A DNA stretch of 5,814 nt from Gammaproteobacteria bacterium UBA3532 (GCA_002376965.1 DFOV01000264.1:769-6582); one strand, 5' to 3'; shown: positions 1-5,814, counted from the first letter of the stretch. Program-made: numbers and translations. The notes: generated by a model from the letters alone, not told the origin.

Positions 1-19
1 GGCTGAGCTTGTCGAAGCC
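1..19. repeat. Short dispersed palindromic-type repeat downstream of DUF4426 gene
   Basis: The 13-base core TGAGCTTGTCGAA (4-16) is flanked by complementary arms GGC (1-3) and GCC (17-19). From general knowledge, this core (reverse TTCGACAAGCTCA) with variable but mutually complementary flanks recurs in intergenic regions of many proteobacterial genomes. It starts at the window edge, so its outer arms may continue beyond it. It sits 16 bases after the DUF4426 stop codon, where a transcript end or mRNA-stabilising hairpin would be expected, but no U-run is visible. Repeat identity is from memory of the motif, not from a search. Confidence 0.55.
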
Positions 20-35
20 TTTCTAACAGCGAGCA

Positions 36-464
36 CTAATCTACATAGAATTTCTGGGAAAACGTCAGTGTATCGGTTCCCACAGGCCCTTCTGGATCGA
101 CGGCTATCTCAAAGTTTAGCGTTTCTTCGTTTGCATAGGTGAAGGGGGCGATGTAATAAGTGACCGTTCCTTCGTGGATCTCTTTAAATGTGAGGGATTT
201 TTTCTGTCCAACGAGGTTTTTAGCGACACCACTGACGCTGGCTTCAACCGACGTACTTTCTGGGTTTTGAACTGAGATATTGACCACGCCACCATAGCGG
301 CTGCGTTCAATACCATACTGTTTGGCGATAGCAGGCGTTAAAAACGTGCTTCCAAAGGCGATGTAGTGAACCTTATAGCCTTCGATTTCTTTCATTTGTT
401 CGGCACTAAGCGGCATGGCTGTGCTAACTAAAATACTTGCGGCAATCCATGAGAACTTGTTCAT
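36..464 (-). CDS. DUF4426 family exported protein
   Basis: A 142-residue conserved protein of unknown function. Residues 1-21 form a signal peptide: MNK start, hydrophobic stretch WIAASILVSTAMPL, and a probable signal peptidase I site after LSA, before Glu22. The mature part should be periplasmic. The family pattern is visible in YKVHYIAFGSTFLTPAIAKQ (30-49), followed by YGIERSRYGGVVNISV, and in the closing FSQKFYVD (135-142). The rest looks beta-rich. The length is normal for DUF4426. The ATG start is well supported by a strong GGAGGG ribosome site (472-477) seven bases upstream. It lies 26 bases after metW with no terminator between, so it is probably the last gene of a metX-metW operon, in its usual place before rdgB. 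A lipoprotein is excluded because there is no cysteine at the cleavage site. Function unknown; any link to methionine is only positional. Confidence 0.9.
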   Translation of the reverse strand: MNKFSWIAASILVSTAMPLSAEQMKEIEGYKVHYIAFGSTFLTPAIAKQYGIERSRYGGVVNISVQNPESTSVEASVSGVAKNLVGQKKSLTFKEIHEGTVTYYIAPFTYANEETLNFEIAVDPEGPVGTDTLTFSQKFYVD

Positions 465-490
465 TGTTATGCCCTCCGGCTTATGTTGAT

Positions 491-1084
491 CTACCGGCGA
501 GTAATCTGGTAGATCGCTATTTCACCTAATAGGTTAGGTAATATATTTAGACCAATCCCCTCACGTTGGTTCCGATCGACGATCATTTTCTTTTCGATTT
601 TGAAACCATTCTCTTTACAGAGTAGTTCAAAATCTTTGACTGTGCACATGTGAATATTGGGGGTATTATGCCATTGATGAGGTAAGGTTTCGGACATTGG
701 CATTTTGCCTTTGAGTCCTAAATAGGCTCGATTGCGCCAGTGACCGAAATTTGGGAAGGTTAAGATGGCACGTTCCCCAATGGTTAACATTTCACGAATG
801 ACGGCAACCGGGTTTTTTAAAACCTGCAGGGCATGGGTCATTAAAATGAAATCAAAACCATCTTCGCTAAATGAAGATAACCCATCGTTCAGATCTCGCT
901 GAATAACATTAACACCACGGCGGATGGCTTGGATGATGTTATCGTTACTAAGTTCAAGTCCATAGCCGGTAACGCTGCGGCTTTCTTGCAATGATGCCAG
1001 TAAGGTGCCATCACCACAGCCTAAATCCAGTACATGACTATTTTCTGGTATCCATTCTCTGACTACCTGTAAATCGACTCGCAT
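491..1084 (-). CDS. metW: Methionine biosynthesis protein MetW
   Basis: A 197-residue class I SAM-dependent methyltransferase-like protein, cytoplasmic. The glycine-rich motif VLDLGCGDGTLL (18-29) and the acidic residue Glu44 in YGLELS form a Rossmann-type nucleotide site. Further family marks are FPNFGHWRNRA (110-120) and WHNTPNIHMCTVKDF (138-152), both highly typical of MetW. In proteobacteria MetW is encoded with MetX and is thought to be its partner in homoserine acylation; which methyl acceptor it has, if any, is unclear. The ATG overlaps the metX stop by one base (TAATG, 1082-1086), so translation is probably coupled to metX rather than driven by a separate ribosome site. The length is complete for the family and no key motif is missing. 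It is followed closely by the DUF4426 gene. Identification is firm; biochemical role is from the family. Confidence 0.96.
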   Translation of the reverse strand: MRVDLQVVREWIPENSHVLDLGCGDGTLLASLQESRSVTGYGLELSNDNIIQAIRRGVNVIQRDLNDGLSSFSEDGFDFILMTHALQVLKNPVAVIREMLTIGERAILTFPNFGHWRNRAYLGLKGKMPMSETLPHQWHNTPNIHMCTVKDFELLCKENGFKIEKKMIVDRNQREGIGLNILPNLLGEIAIYQITRR

Positions 1085-2229
1085 TAGGCAATGTCCCCCG
1101 CGACTTTATCCATGTAGGCATGAAATGCCTGGATGTAATAAGGAATGTTTAGCAGAAAGGCATCGTGCCCCTGATGAGCGTCGACAGCAACATAATCGAC
1201 GGGACGTCGGGCTTTTACCAGCGCGTGAACGATTTCTTCTGAGCGTTCGGGCGCAAATCGCCAGTCGCTGCTGAAAGAAACGACAAAAAATTTGCACAAG
1301 GCGCGTTGTAACGCTTTATCCAGATGCCCCTCGTAGTCGCCAGCTGGATCAAAATAGTCTAATGCTTTGGTCATGAGCAGGTAGGTGTTTGCATCAAATC
1401 GGCCGATAAAAGACTCGCCTTGATAGCGCAAATAGCTTTCGACCTGGAATTCGACATCGAAGCTGTATTTTAGCTGGCCGCTGCGAAGTTCACGACCAAA
1501 CTTTTTATGCATCGCTTCATCAGACAGGTAGGTAATGTGACCCAGCATTCGAGCCAGTCGCAGACCACGTGAGGGAATGGTGTCATGCTCGTAGTAGCGT
1601 CCCTCATGAAATTCTGGATCGCTGAGAATGGCTTGGCGGGCAACTTCGTTGAAGGCGATATTTTGGGCAGACAGACGCGGAGCTGATGCAATGACAATGG
1701 CGTGCTTGAGCTTTTCAGGAAAATCAATTGCCCACTGCAGTGCTTGCATCCCGCCAAGACTTCCACCAATAACGGCCAACCATTGTTCAATACCCAGTAG
1801 GGATGATACCTGGGCCTGCGAAGCTACCCAGTCTTTTACCGTTACCAGTGGGAAATCTGGTCCGTACAGGGTATCTGTTCCTGGCATAGGTGACGTTGGA
1901 CCTGTAGTACCGCCACAGCCACCTAAATTATTGACACAAACCACAAAAAATTTGTTGGTATCAATTGGTTTGCCGGGACCAATACAGGAGTCCCACCAGC
2001 CCGGCTTTCTATCTTCCATTGAGTGGTAACCGGCTGCATGGTGATCGCCGCTGAGTGCATGACAAATTAATACCGCATTATCGCGATTAGCATTAAGCTC
2101 GCCATAGGTTTCATAAATCACCGTATAACTATCCAGCTGTTGGCCGCTAATCAGTGATAAAGGTTCGGTTACTTGAATAGTTTGTGGTGTTACCAGACCA
2201 ACGGAGTCGTCTGGAATCTTATCCGGCAT
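1084..2229 (-). CDS. metX: Homoserine O-acyltransferase MetX, probably succinyl-CoA type
   Basis: A 381-residue alpha/beta hydrolase that acylates the hydroxyl of L-homoserine, the committed step of methionine synthesis, in the cytoplasm. The nucleophile elbow GGSLGGMQ gives Ser157; Asp322 (SSDWRF) and His355 (QGHDAF) complete the triad, with the 33-residue Asp-His spacing seen in the Pseudomonas enzyme. Arg227 in [10 protein letters not shown] fits the substrate-binding arginine. Arg324, two residues after the catalytic Asp, lies at the position annotated in this family as setting acyl-CoA specificity, and DWR is typical of the succinyltransferases (MetXS). I therefore infer succinyl-CoA rather than acetyl-CoA. 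The N-terminal [11 protein letters not shown] aligns with known homologues, supporting the ATG; a weak GGAA lies nine bases upstream. It overlaps metW by one base. A promoter with an extended -10 lies about 50 bases upstream. Family certain; donor probable. Confidence 0.97.
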   Translation of the reverse strand: MPDKIPDDSVGLVTPQTIQVTEPLSLISGQQLDSYTVIYETYGELNANRDNAVLICHALSGDHHAAGYHSMEDRKPGWWDSCIGPGKPIDTNKFFVVCVNNLGGCGGTTGPTSPMPGTDTLYGPDFPLVTVKDWVASQAQVSSLLGIEQWLAVIGGSLGGMQALQWAIDFPEKLKHAIVIASAPRLSAQNIAFNEVARQAILSDPEFHEGRYYEHDTIPSRGLRLARMLGHITYLSDEAMHKKFGRELRSGQLKYSFDVEFQVESYLRYQGESFIGRFDANTYLLMTKALDYFDPAGDYEGHLDKALQRALCKFFVVSFSSDWRFAPERSEEIVHALVKARRPVDYVAVDAHQGHDAFLLNIPYYIQAFHAYMDKVAGDIA

Positions 2230-2277
2230 GGTTCGTATTTCCGTACAAAGGCTGAAATCACAAAGATTGGTTGGCGA

Positions 2278-2286
2278 ATTCTAGCA
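2278..2286 (-). promoter_or_regulatory. Candidate metX promoter, extended -10
   Basis: On the minus strand this reads TGCTAGAAT: a TG dinucleotide one base ahead of TAGAAT (five of six to consensus). The hexamer starting 17 bases upstream, TGGGGT, is a poor -35, which fits an extended -10 promoter. Transcription would begin near 2271 and leave a leader of about 40 bases before the metX ATG. Because the inserted dynamin gene and the inverted-repeat element separate metX from yggU, an independent promoter here is expected. No MetJ box (AGACGTCT type) or recognisable SAM riboswitch is seen. Confidence 0.45.
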
Positions 2287-2368
2287 CTTTTTATGGCGAT
2301 ACCCCATACCTCTATTCAGTCCAATCGGGGTAAGAGTAGGAATGCATAAGCTTTAATCTCAGAGAGCA

Positions 2369-2490
2369 TGTATCGCTAAGTAGCTGGAGATTTTTTGCGC
2401 AAAACGCCGTAAAATCATCCCTGATGGCTCAACCGCCGCATCCATGCGGCAGATGTTTGCTCCAGAAAAATCCAGCTACTTAGCGATACA
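2369..2490. repeat. 122-bp element with perfect 20-bp terminal inverted repeats (MITE-like or long hairpin)
   Basis: The left arm TGTATCGCTAAGTAGCTGGA (2369-2388) and right arm TCCAGCTACTTAGCGATACA (2471-2490) are exact reverse complements. After a two-base GA bulge the stem can continue with T-run/A-run pairing (2391-2395 with 2466-2470). Inside are a second perfect hairpin, GCCGCAT-CC-ATGCGGC (2435-2450), a small CATC-CCT-GATG stem (2416-2426) and the palindrome TTTTGCGCAAAA (2393-2404). GAGC occurs just outside both ends (2364-2367 and 2492-2495, each one base beyond the arm), which could be a 4-bp target duplication. There is no transposase and no credible gene. It begins eight bases after the dynamin stop codon. 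It could be a nonautonomous mobile element, a REP-like intergenic repeat or a structured 3' end; no T-run follows the outer arm on either strand, so a standard intrinsic terminator is unlikely. Structure is seen; mobility is inferred. Confidence 0.75.
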
Positions 2491-2498
2491 CGAGCCAT

Positions 2499-4466
2499 TT
2501 AGCGACGAGCGGCGGTCATCTCGACAATTTTTGCGGTGGACGACTGGACGACTGGGGTGTTGAGTCGGCTCATTTGCTTTTCACCCTCACGTACAATCTC
2601 GTTGATCTCATTGTAGATATTTTGCAAAGCCTTTAATTGCCCGGCGATGGTTTCACCTTTGTGACGGACATGATTAAGCTGTTCGATGTGTTGATTCAGG
2701 GTTTCTTTGTGGCTTTCAACATGCTGAATCAGCGGCAAAATAGCATCGTTTGACCAATCAGTCAGTTCGCGGCGCATACGCTCAGCCAACTCATTGACCT
2801 TGGATATAGTCGACGAAAAGAAGCGCTTAATGACGTAGCTGTGTTCGGTCATGGTCAGCTTAACATTGTCGTTATACAAATCAGTGTTACGACGAACGCG
2901 GTTGAGCGATGCCATGTAGGGGCGAATTTCCAAGCGGCGCGGCTCGATGACCGTGGTTTCGAAGGTGTCGCGAAAGCGTTCGTAGACCGAATGAACCATG
3001 TTATTGCTTAGCTCCATCTGGCGCTCTAGGTTTTTGAACACCAGTTCAAGCGAAGTGAAAAACTCGCGCATGGATTTGTTCAATCCGACGGTTGTCCAAC
3101 TGTTGATGAGTTGATGGCGCGTGCTGGTATAGAGTTTACTTAGCTCTTCAGCACTAACGGAAGATATAAGTATGCGAGTCTGCTTCTGCAACAGTCGCTG
3201 ACTGGGCTTCAGCTGAAGTACTTTTTTGAAGTAAAGCTCTCGTTCTTCTTCGCTTTTTTGAATCAGGTGGCCAACACTGCTTTCACCTTTCGACTGTACT
3301 TCTGCTAGAGATTCACGTTGTTGACGTATTTTGTCCAGTTTATGTCGAACAATACTGATACCGTCACCAAGAATCGAAGCCATTTCAGCGGAAATAGCTT
3401 GATGCAATTCGGATTGTTTGCGCTGGACCACTGTATTGGACAATACTGTCTCAACCTCATCGAGCTTACTCGCTTCGAGCATGATTTTGTCTTGCTGGGC
3501 TTTGGCCATAAAGCCTTTTTGCGCTGAGATCGACAAGACGTTGTCAACATCCAAATCGAGCTGACGTGCCGTGATGTCTCTTATACGCTGGATTTCCTCG
3601 CTGGCATTGGCTGCTTTCTCAATATCATCCCACATAAAGTCGATCTTGTTGAGAACGGCATAAATACCAACGTTAGGCAGATCTTTTAGTTGCTTGATGT
3701 GGTTGTCCCAGATATCCATATCGCTGGCTGTTACGCCCGCATCTGCTGCCAAGACAAAGATAATAGCTTGTGCTTGTGGAAGCAGGCTTAAGGTCAAATC
3801 GGGTTCGCTGCCCAATGCGTTTAAACCAGGGGTGTCTATGATACGAAGCCCTTGTTCTAGAAGTGGGTGTGGATAACTGACAATGGCATGCCGCCAGGCA
3901 GGAATATGTACCATACCTTCCGAATCCATTTCTTTGCGCAGGTTCTGGCGAGGAAAACCCATAGCAACGGCATCGGCTAAACTGACCTTTTTTGTTTGTG
4001 TTACGCTGCGCATGGCCTTGGCTAAGCCTTCTGGCGAGTCTACCGGTAAATCCAGATCAACCCAGTTGCCTGGTGTGTTGCGATAATCATTCAGACTCAT
4101 GCCTTGAAGGCGGGTTTCTATCGGTAACAGGCGGATATAAGGACGGTTTTCTTCGGTGTCGTAGAATAGCTCGGTAGGGCACATGGTGGTGCGGCCAGCT
4201 TGCGATGGTAAAATACGTTTACCATGCTCGCCGAAGAAAATAGCATTGATTAGCTCGGTTTTTCCACGCGAGAATTCACCTACAAAGGCCAGTGTTGAAT
4301 GGTCGGTTTGGAGAATGCTTTGCAGATACTTCAACCGCTTTTGATATTCGGGGTTGAGAAGTTGATTTGCATCCAGCCATTGACTGACTCGGGCTACTTC
4401 CTGGTTAAGCTCACTCTTCCAATCATGCAGCTTGGCGATTTGGTTATCAAATGTCTGGTATTGCAC
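2499..4466 (-). CDS. Dynamin-like GTPase
   Basis: A 655-residue bacterial dynamin-family protein. The GTPase domain spans about residues 55-320: P-loop GEFSRGKT (63-70), switch threonines Thr93/Thr94 in GRTTMCPTEL, DTPG (211-214), NKID (273-276) and a G5-like SAQKG (314-318). The remainder is charged and helical, with coiled-coil-prone stretches near 345-415 and 575-635, as expected for the stalk. No hydrophobic stretch long enough for a transmembrane helix is evident, so membrane contact, if any, would be peripheral. Family members bind or remodel membranes on GTP hydrolysis; partner and cellular role here are unknown. The start is GTG: GGGGGA lies six bases upstream, an in-frame stop occurs at 4515-4517 with no other start before it, and the next in-frame Met is near residue 95. 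It stands between yggU and metX with 123-bp and 269-bp gaps, suggesting its own transcription unit. Complete; exact subfamily undetermined. Confidence 0.93.
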   Translation of the reverse strand: MQYQTFDNQIAKLHDWKSELNQEVARVSQWLDANQLLNPEYQKRLKYLQSILQTDHSTLAFVGEFSRGKTELINAIFFGEHGKRILPSQAGRTTMCPTELFYDTEENRPYIRLLPIETRLQGMSLNDYRNTPGNWVDLDLPVDSPEGLAKAMRSVTQTKKVSLADAVAMGFPRQNLRKEMDSEGMVHIPAWRHAIVSYPHPLLEQGLRIIDTPGLNALGSEPDLTLSLLPQAQAIIFVLAADAGVTASDMDIWDNHIKQLKDLPNVGIYAVLNKIDFMWDDIEKAANASEEIQRIRDITARQLDLDVDNVLSISAQKGFMAKAQQDKIMLEASKLDEVETVLSNTVVQRKQSELHQAISAEMASILGDGISIVRHKLDKIRQQRESLAEVQSKGESSVGHLIQKSEEERELYFKKVLQLKPSQRLLQKQTRILISSVSAEELSKLYTSTRHQLINSWTTVGLNKSMREFFTSLELVFKNLERQMELSNNMVHSVYERFRDTFETTVIEPRRLEIRPYMASLNRVRRNTDLYNDNVKLTMTEHSYVIKRFFSSTISKVNELAERMRRELTDWSNDAILPLIQHVESHKETLNQHIEQLNHVRHKGETIAGQLKALQNIYNEINEIVREGEKQMSRLNTPVVQSSTAKIVEMTAARR

Positions 4467-4472
4467 GTTACA

Positions 4473-4478
4473 TCCCCC
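4473..4478 (-). promoter_or_regulatory. Ribosome binding site of the dynamin-like gene (supports GTG start)
   Basis: The minus strand reads GGGGGA followed by TGTAAC and then GTG, giving a six-base spacing. The site overlaps an out-of-frame ATG immediately followed by TAA (4468-4473), which is too close to the G-run to be read efficiently. No other in-frame start lies between the upstream stop at 4515-4517 and this GTG. Confidence 0.7.
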
Positions 4479-4513
4479 GTTCTGTCTGCGGGCTACCTGG
4501 AGCTGAAGCTCTG

Positions 4514-4577
4514 TTTATATTGTAGTCACTTTTCCCAGTATCTTCTGATACTAGCATAAGGTAAAGAGATCGTGCAA
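4514..4577 (-). promoter_or_regulatory. Candidate promoter region of the dynamin-like gene
   Basis: Two possibilities lie in the 123-bp gap. The better one is TTGCAC (4572-4577), 18 bases, then TAGTAT (4548-4553) with TG one base ahead, making an extended -10 TGCTAGTAT like the TGCTAGAAT before metX. The second is the AT-rich TACAAT/TATAAA pair (4514-4524), which resembles a -10 but has no convincing -35. Either would give a leader of about 40 to 75 bases. The -35 match is only three of six, so this is tentative. Confidence 0.35.
4537..4552. promoter_or_regulatory. Dyad AGTATC-N4-GATACT, possible operator
   Basis: A perfect 6-bp inverted repeat with a four-base spacer. It overlaps the TAGTAT -10 candidate (4548-4553) for the dynamin-like gene, a place where a bound repressor would block polymerase. 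It could equally be a small hairpin or chance. No regulator is encoded in the window, and the sequence matches no operator I recognise. Confidence 0.3.
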
Positions 4578-4589
4578 TCTGTGAACTGT

Positions 4590-4880
4590 TTAACGCTGTG
4601 GGTCAATAAATGACGGAAGCTGCCTCGGCTGGTCAATTATAAACGTTTTTTGTCTTGAGCTGGTTCCTGTTTTCAAGGTTATTGAACTTTTGGCCACGCC
4701 AAAGGTTTTAGCCAGAAACTTTTGAATGTGGGTATTGGCTTTTCCGTCGACGGGAGGCGCGGTTACCTGCAGTTTTATATGGTCGTTGTGAAGTCCTTGC
4801 CACTGGTCACGACTGGCTTTGGGTTGTACCCAAAGCCGTAGTATTAATGCTCCGTCTTGCCAGGTGTAGCCTTGTTCCAC
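4590..4880 (-). CDS. yggU: DUF167 family protein YggU
   Basis: A 96-residue small cytoplasmic protein of the DUF167/YggU family, function unknown. Family marks are LRLWVQPKASRDQW (14-27), the signature APPVDGKAN (41-49) and TGTSSRQK (71-78), and the length is typical. The start is GTG: an in-frame TGA lies three bases further upstream of the preceding codon (4884-4886), so no longer form is possible; GGAA lies about ten bases upstream. It follows the yggT stop by 22 bases, in the standard proC-yggT-yggU order, so it is probably co-transcribed from upstream. In E. coli the same family is encoded next to yggT and rdgB. There is no clear terminator after its stop, although the next gene has its own promoter-like elements. 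Confidence 0.93.
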   Translation of the reverse strand: MEQGYTWQDGALILRLWVQPKASRDQWQGLHNDHIKLQVTAPPVDGKANTHIQKFLAKTFGVAKSSITLKTGTSSRQKTFIIDQPRQLPSFIDPQR

Positions 4881-4902
4881 GCTTCACTTATTCCGCGATA
4901 AG

Positions 4903-5436
4903 CTAGCCACCAAGGGCTATAATCAGGAATTGCAGGCCGATCAGCGCGACCAATGGTGAAAGGTCGAATCCGCCCATTGGTGGGATGATGCGTTGAATCG
5001 GACGTAGAATAGGGCGGGTCAGTTGCTGAAGTATGCCTGTAATGGGGTGGTGATGCATTTGTGGAATCCAGCTCAAAATAGCCTGAATAATAATCGAAAT
5101 CCAAAAGATATAGAGTATTGATACAACCAACTCTAAAACAGCATAGATCAATAATGCGATAACCGGCGGGAAGGCGCCAAACCCAATTAAGGATAAAAGG
5201 CTGGCTTTTATCAAGATCAGAGCAAAGCCGAGCAGTAAAGACGACCAGTCAATGCCCTTATAACCAGGAATAACTTTGCGTAAAGGCACCAATATTGGGT
5301 TGGTGAGCTTTACAATCAGCTGCGAGAAAGGATTGTAGAAGTCTGCGCGTACCCACTGGAGCAGAAATCGCAGCAAAACGACACTAATATAGATATCGAA
5401 TAAGGTATTTAGTAGAAATGAGAAGGCGTTTTGCAT
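4903..5436 (-). CDS. yggT: YggT family integral membrane protein
   Basis: A 177-residue inner membrane protein built from two YggT repeats. The first (about 15-80) holds a hydrophobic helix, then LLRFLLQWVRADFYNPFSQL (21-40), then LTNPILVPLRKVIPG (44-58) and a helix. The second (about 105-172) mirrors it with IIQAILSWIPQ (116-126), LTRPILRPIQRIIPP (139-153) and a final helix (160-175). Hydrophobic segments near 8-28, 65-85, 90-120 and 160-175 suggest about four membrane crossings. The matching TNPIL-PLRK-IP and TRPIL-PIQR-IP amphipathic stretches show the internal duplication. The ATG lies nine bases after the proC stop, and the only SD-like bases (TAGG) overlap that stop, suggesting coupling to proC. 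The exact function is not established; roles in osmotic tolerance and cell division have been suggested for relatives. Complete, normal length. Confidence 0.94.
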   Translation of the reverse strand: MQNAFSFLLNTLFDIYISVVLLRFLLQWVRADFYNPFSQLIVKLTNPILVPLRKVIPGYKGIDWSSLLLGFALILIKASLLSLIGFGAFPPVIALLIYAVLELVVSILYIFWISIIIQAILSWIPQMHHHPITGILQQLTRPILRPIQRIIPPMGGFDLSPLVALIGLQFLIIALGG

Positions 5437-5445
5437 TCGGTTTGC

Positions 5446-5814
5446 CTACCCGTTTTTTAGTTCGGCTGCCAGTTCTTTCGAGCGTTGACAGGCGGCTTCG
5501 ACGGCTTGCTGGAAGGTTTCCCTTAAATGGTTGGCTTCCAGTGCGGCGACTGCTTGCTCAGTTGTGCCGCCTTTTGAGGTCACGCGGCGACGCAACTCAA
5601 CAACGTCTTGGCCAGGAGCTAATGCCATGGTTGCAGCACCAAGCGCGGTTTGGCGAGTGAGGAGCTTGGCTGCCGTTTCAGATAGTCCGATCGATTTTGC
5701 CGCATCTTCAATGGCTTCCATCACCATAAAGAAATAGGCTGGGCCACTTCCCGAAACGGCGGTTACCGCATCCAACTCGTCTTCGTTATCTACCCATAAT
5801 ACTTTACCCACTGC
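5446..5814 (-). CDS. proC: Pyrroline-5-carboxylate reductase, C-terminal part (cut by window end)
   Basis: The last 122 residues of ProC, which reduces 1-pyrroline-5-carboxylate to proline with NAD(P)H in the cytoplasm. The visible part is the helical dimerisation and substrate-binding domain: AVGKVLWVDNEDELDAVTAV leads into SGSGPAYFF (21-29 of the fragment), and the family signature RRRVTSKGGTTEQAVAALE follows (about 74-92). The Rossmann NAD(P)H domain is missing only because the gene runs past base 5814; the frame is open to the edge. The GTG at 5809-5811 encodes an internal valine, not a start, since homologues have AVGK here and the full protein is about 270 residues. The C-terminal end is normal. 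Downstream yggT begins nine bases after the TAG stop, so the two are very probably co-transcribed, usually with yggS ahead of proC. Confidence 0.96.
   Translation of the reverse strand, partial: AVGKVLWVDNEDELDAVTAVSGSGPAYFFMVMEAIEDAAKSIGLSETAAKLLTRQTALGAATMALAPGQDVVELRRRVTSKGGTTEQAVAALEANHLRETFQQAVEAACQRSKELAAELKNG

Larger units (their letters stand above)
2230..2498. other. 269-bp intergenic region between dynamin-like gene and metX
   Basis: This gap holds the metX leader and promoter candidate (about 2230-2290), an undistinguished spacer (2291-2368) and the 122-bp inverted-repeat element (2369-2490). The only open frames are short and lie in or across the inverted repeat. No tRNA or recognisable riboswitch was seen. 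Confidence 0.8.

Noticed and set aside
1628..2029. A 133-codon plus-strand frame opposite metX.
   Set aside because: Antisense shadow of a conserved coding region, with no recognisable domain.
2300..2332. TACCCC ... GGGGTA inverted repeat upstream of metX as an operator.
   Set aside because: Only 6-bp arms with a 21-base spacer; this is expected by chance and matches no known methionine operator.
2359..2445. A 28-codon minus-strand open frame (MDAAVEPSGM...) crossing the inverted-repeat element.
   Set aside because: Lies within the repeat, lacks a ribosome site and is explained by the nested palindromes; the plus strand likewise gives a chance frame through the right arm.
2369..2490. Inverted repeat as a standard intrinsic terminator for the dynamin-like gene.
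   Set aside because: The arms are 82 bases apart and neither strand has a T-run after the closing arm; a role at the 3' end of the mRNA remains possible but not as the textbook type.
4844..5104. An 86-codon minus-strand frame overlapping yggT and yggU.
   Set aside because: It is a frame shadow: low-complexity His/Thr/Ser/Pro-rich translation with no family resemblance, overlapping two well-supported genes.
5418..5660. An 80-codon plus-strand Arg/Leu-rich frame opposite proC.
   Set aside because: Its composition is that of an antisense shadow of a coding gene; no motif or convincing ribosome site.
5809..5811. GTG at the right end as the start of a short gene.
   Set aside because: The reading frame continues to the window edge and the sequence is the middle of ProC; this codon is an internal valine.

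Overview
The window carries one strand of a gammaproteobacterial chromosome: all seven protein genes lie on the minus strand, so reading order runs from the right end to the left. The order proC, yggT, yggU/DUF167, [dynamin-like GTPase], metX, metW, DUF4426 is the conserved housekeeping neighbourhood known from Pseudomonas and related marine gammaproteobacteria, normally flanked by yggS upstream and rdgB/hemW downstream (both outside this window). The moderate base composition and MetX/MetW type fit a marine Oceanospirillales- or Cellvibrionales-like bacterium; genus cannot be fixed from the sequence alone.

Layout. At 5446-5814 is the C-terminal half of ProC (proline synthesis), cut by the window end. 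It is followed at close spacing by YggT (two-repeat membrane protein) and the small DUF167 protein YggU. After a 123-bp gap with promoter-like elements and a dyad comes a 655-codon GTG-started dynamin-like GTPase (2499-4466). This gene is absent from the usual version of the operon as I know it and splits the proC-yggTU part from the methionine part. A 269-bp gap follows (2230-2498). It contains a 122-bp structure with perfect 20-bp terminal inverted repeats (2369-2490), probably a MITE-like element or long hairpin, and the likely metX promoter. Then come metX and metW, overlapping by one base, and a secreted DUF4426 protein. The left edge holds a short dispersed-repeat motif (1-19) just after the DUF4426 stop codon.

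Function. MetX acylates homoserine in the committed step of methionine synthesis; Arg324 next to the catalytic Asp points to succinyl-CoA as donor. MetW is its usual partner and their genes look translationally coupled. ProC makes proline. YggT is a membrane protein, and YggU and the DUF4426 protein are conserved companions of poorly known role. The dynamin-like protein is expected to bind GTP and act at membranes; its presence here is the most distinctive gene-level point. I saw no RNA genes, CRISPR array, complete transposon or prophage genes. Most of the window is ordinary core genome; the items worth a second look are the inverted-repeat element, the inserted dynamin gene with its own control region, and the edge repeat.
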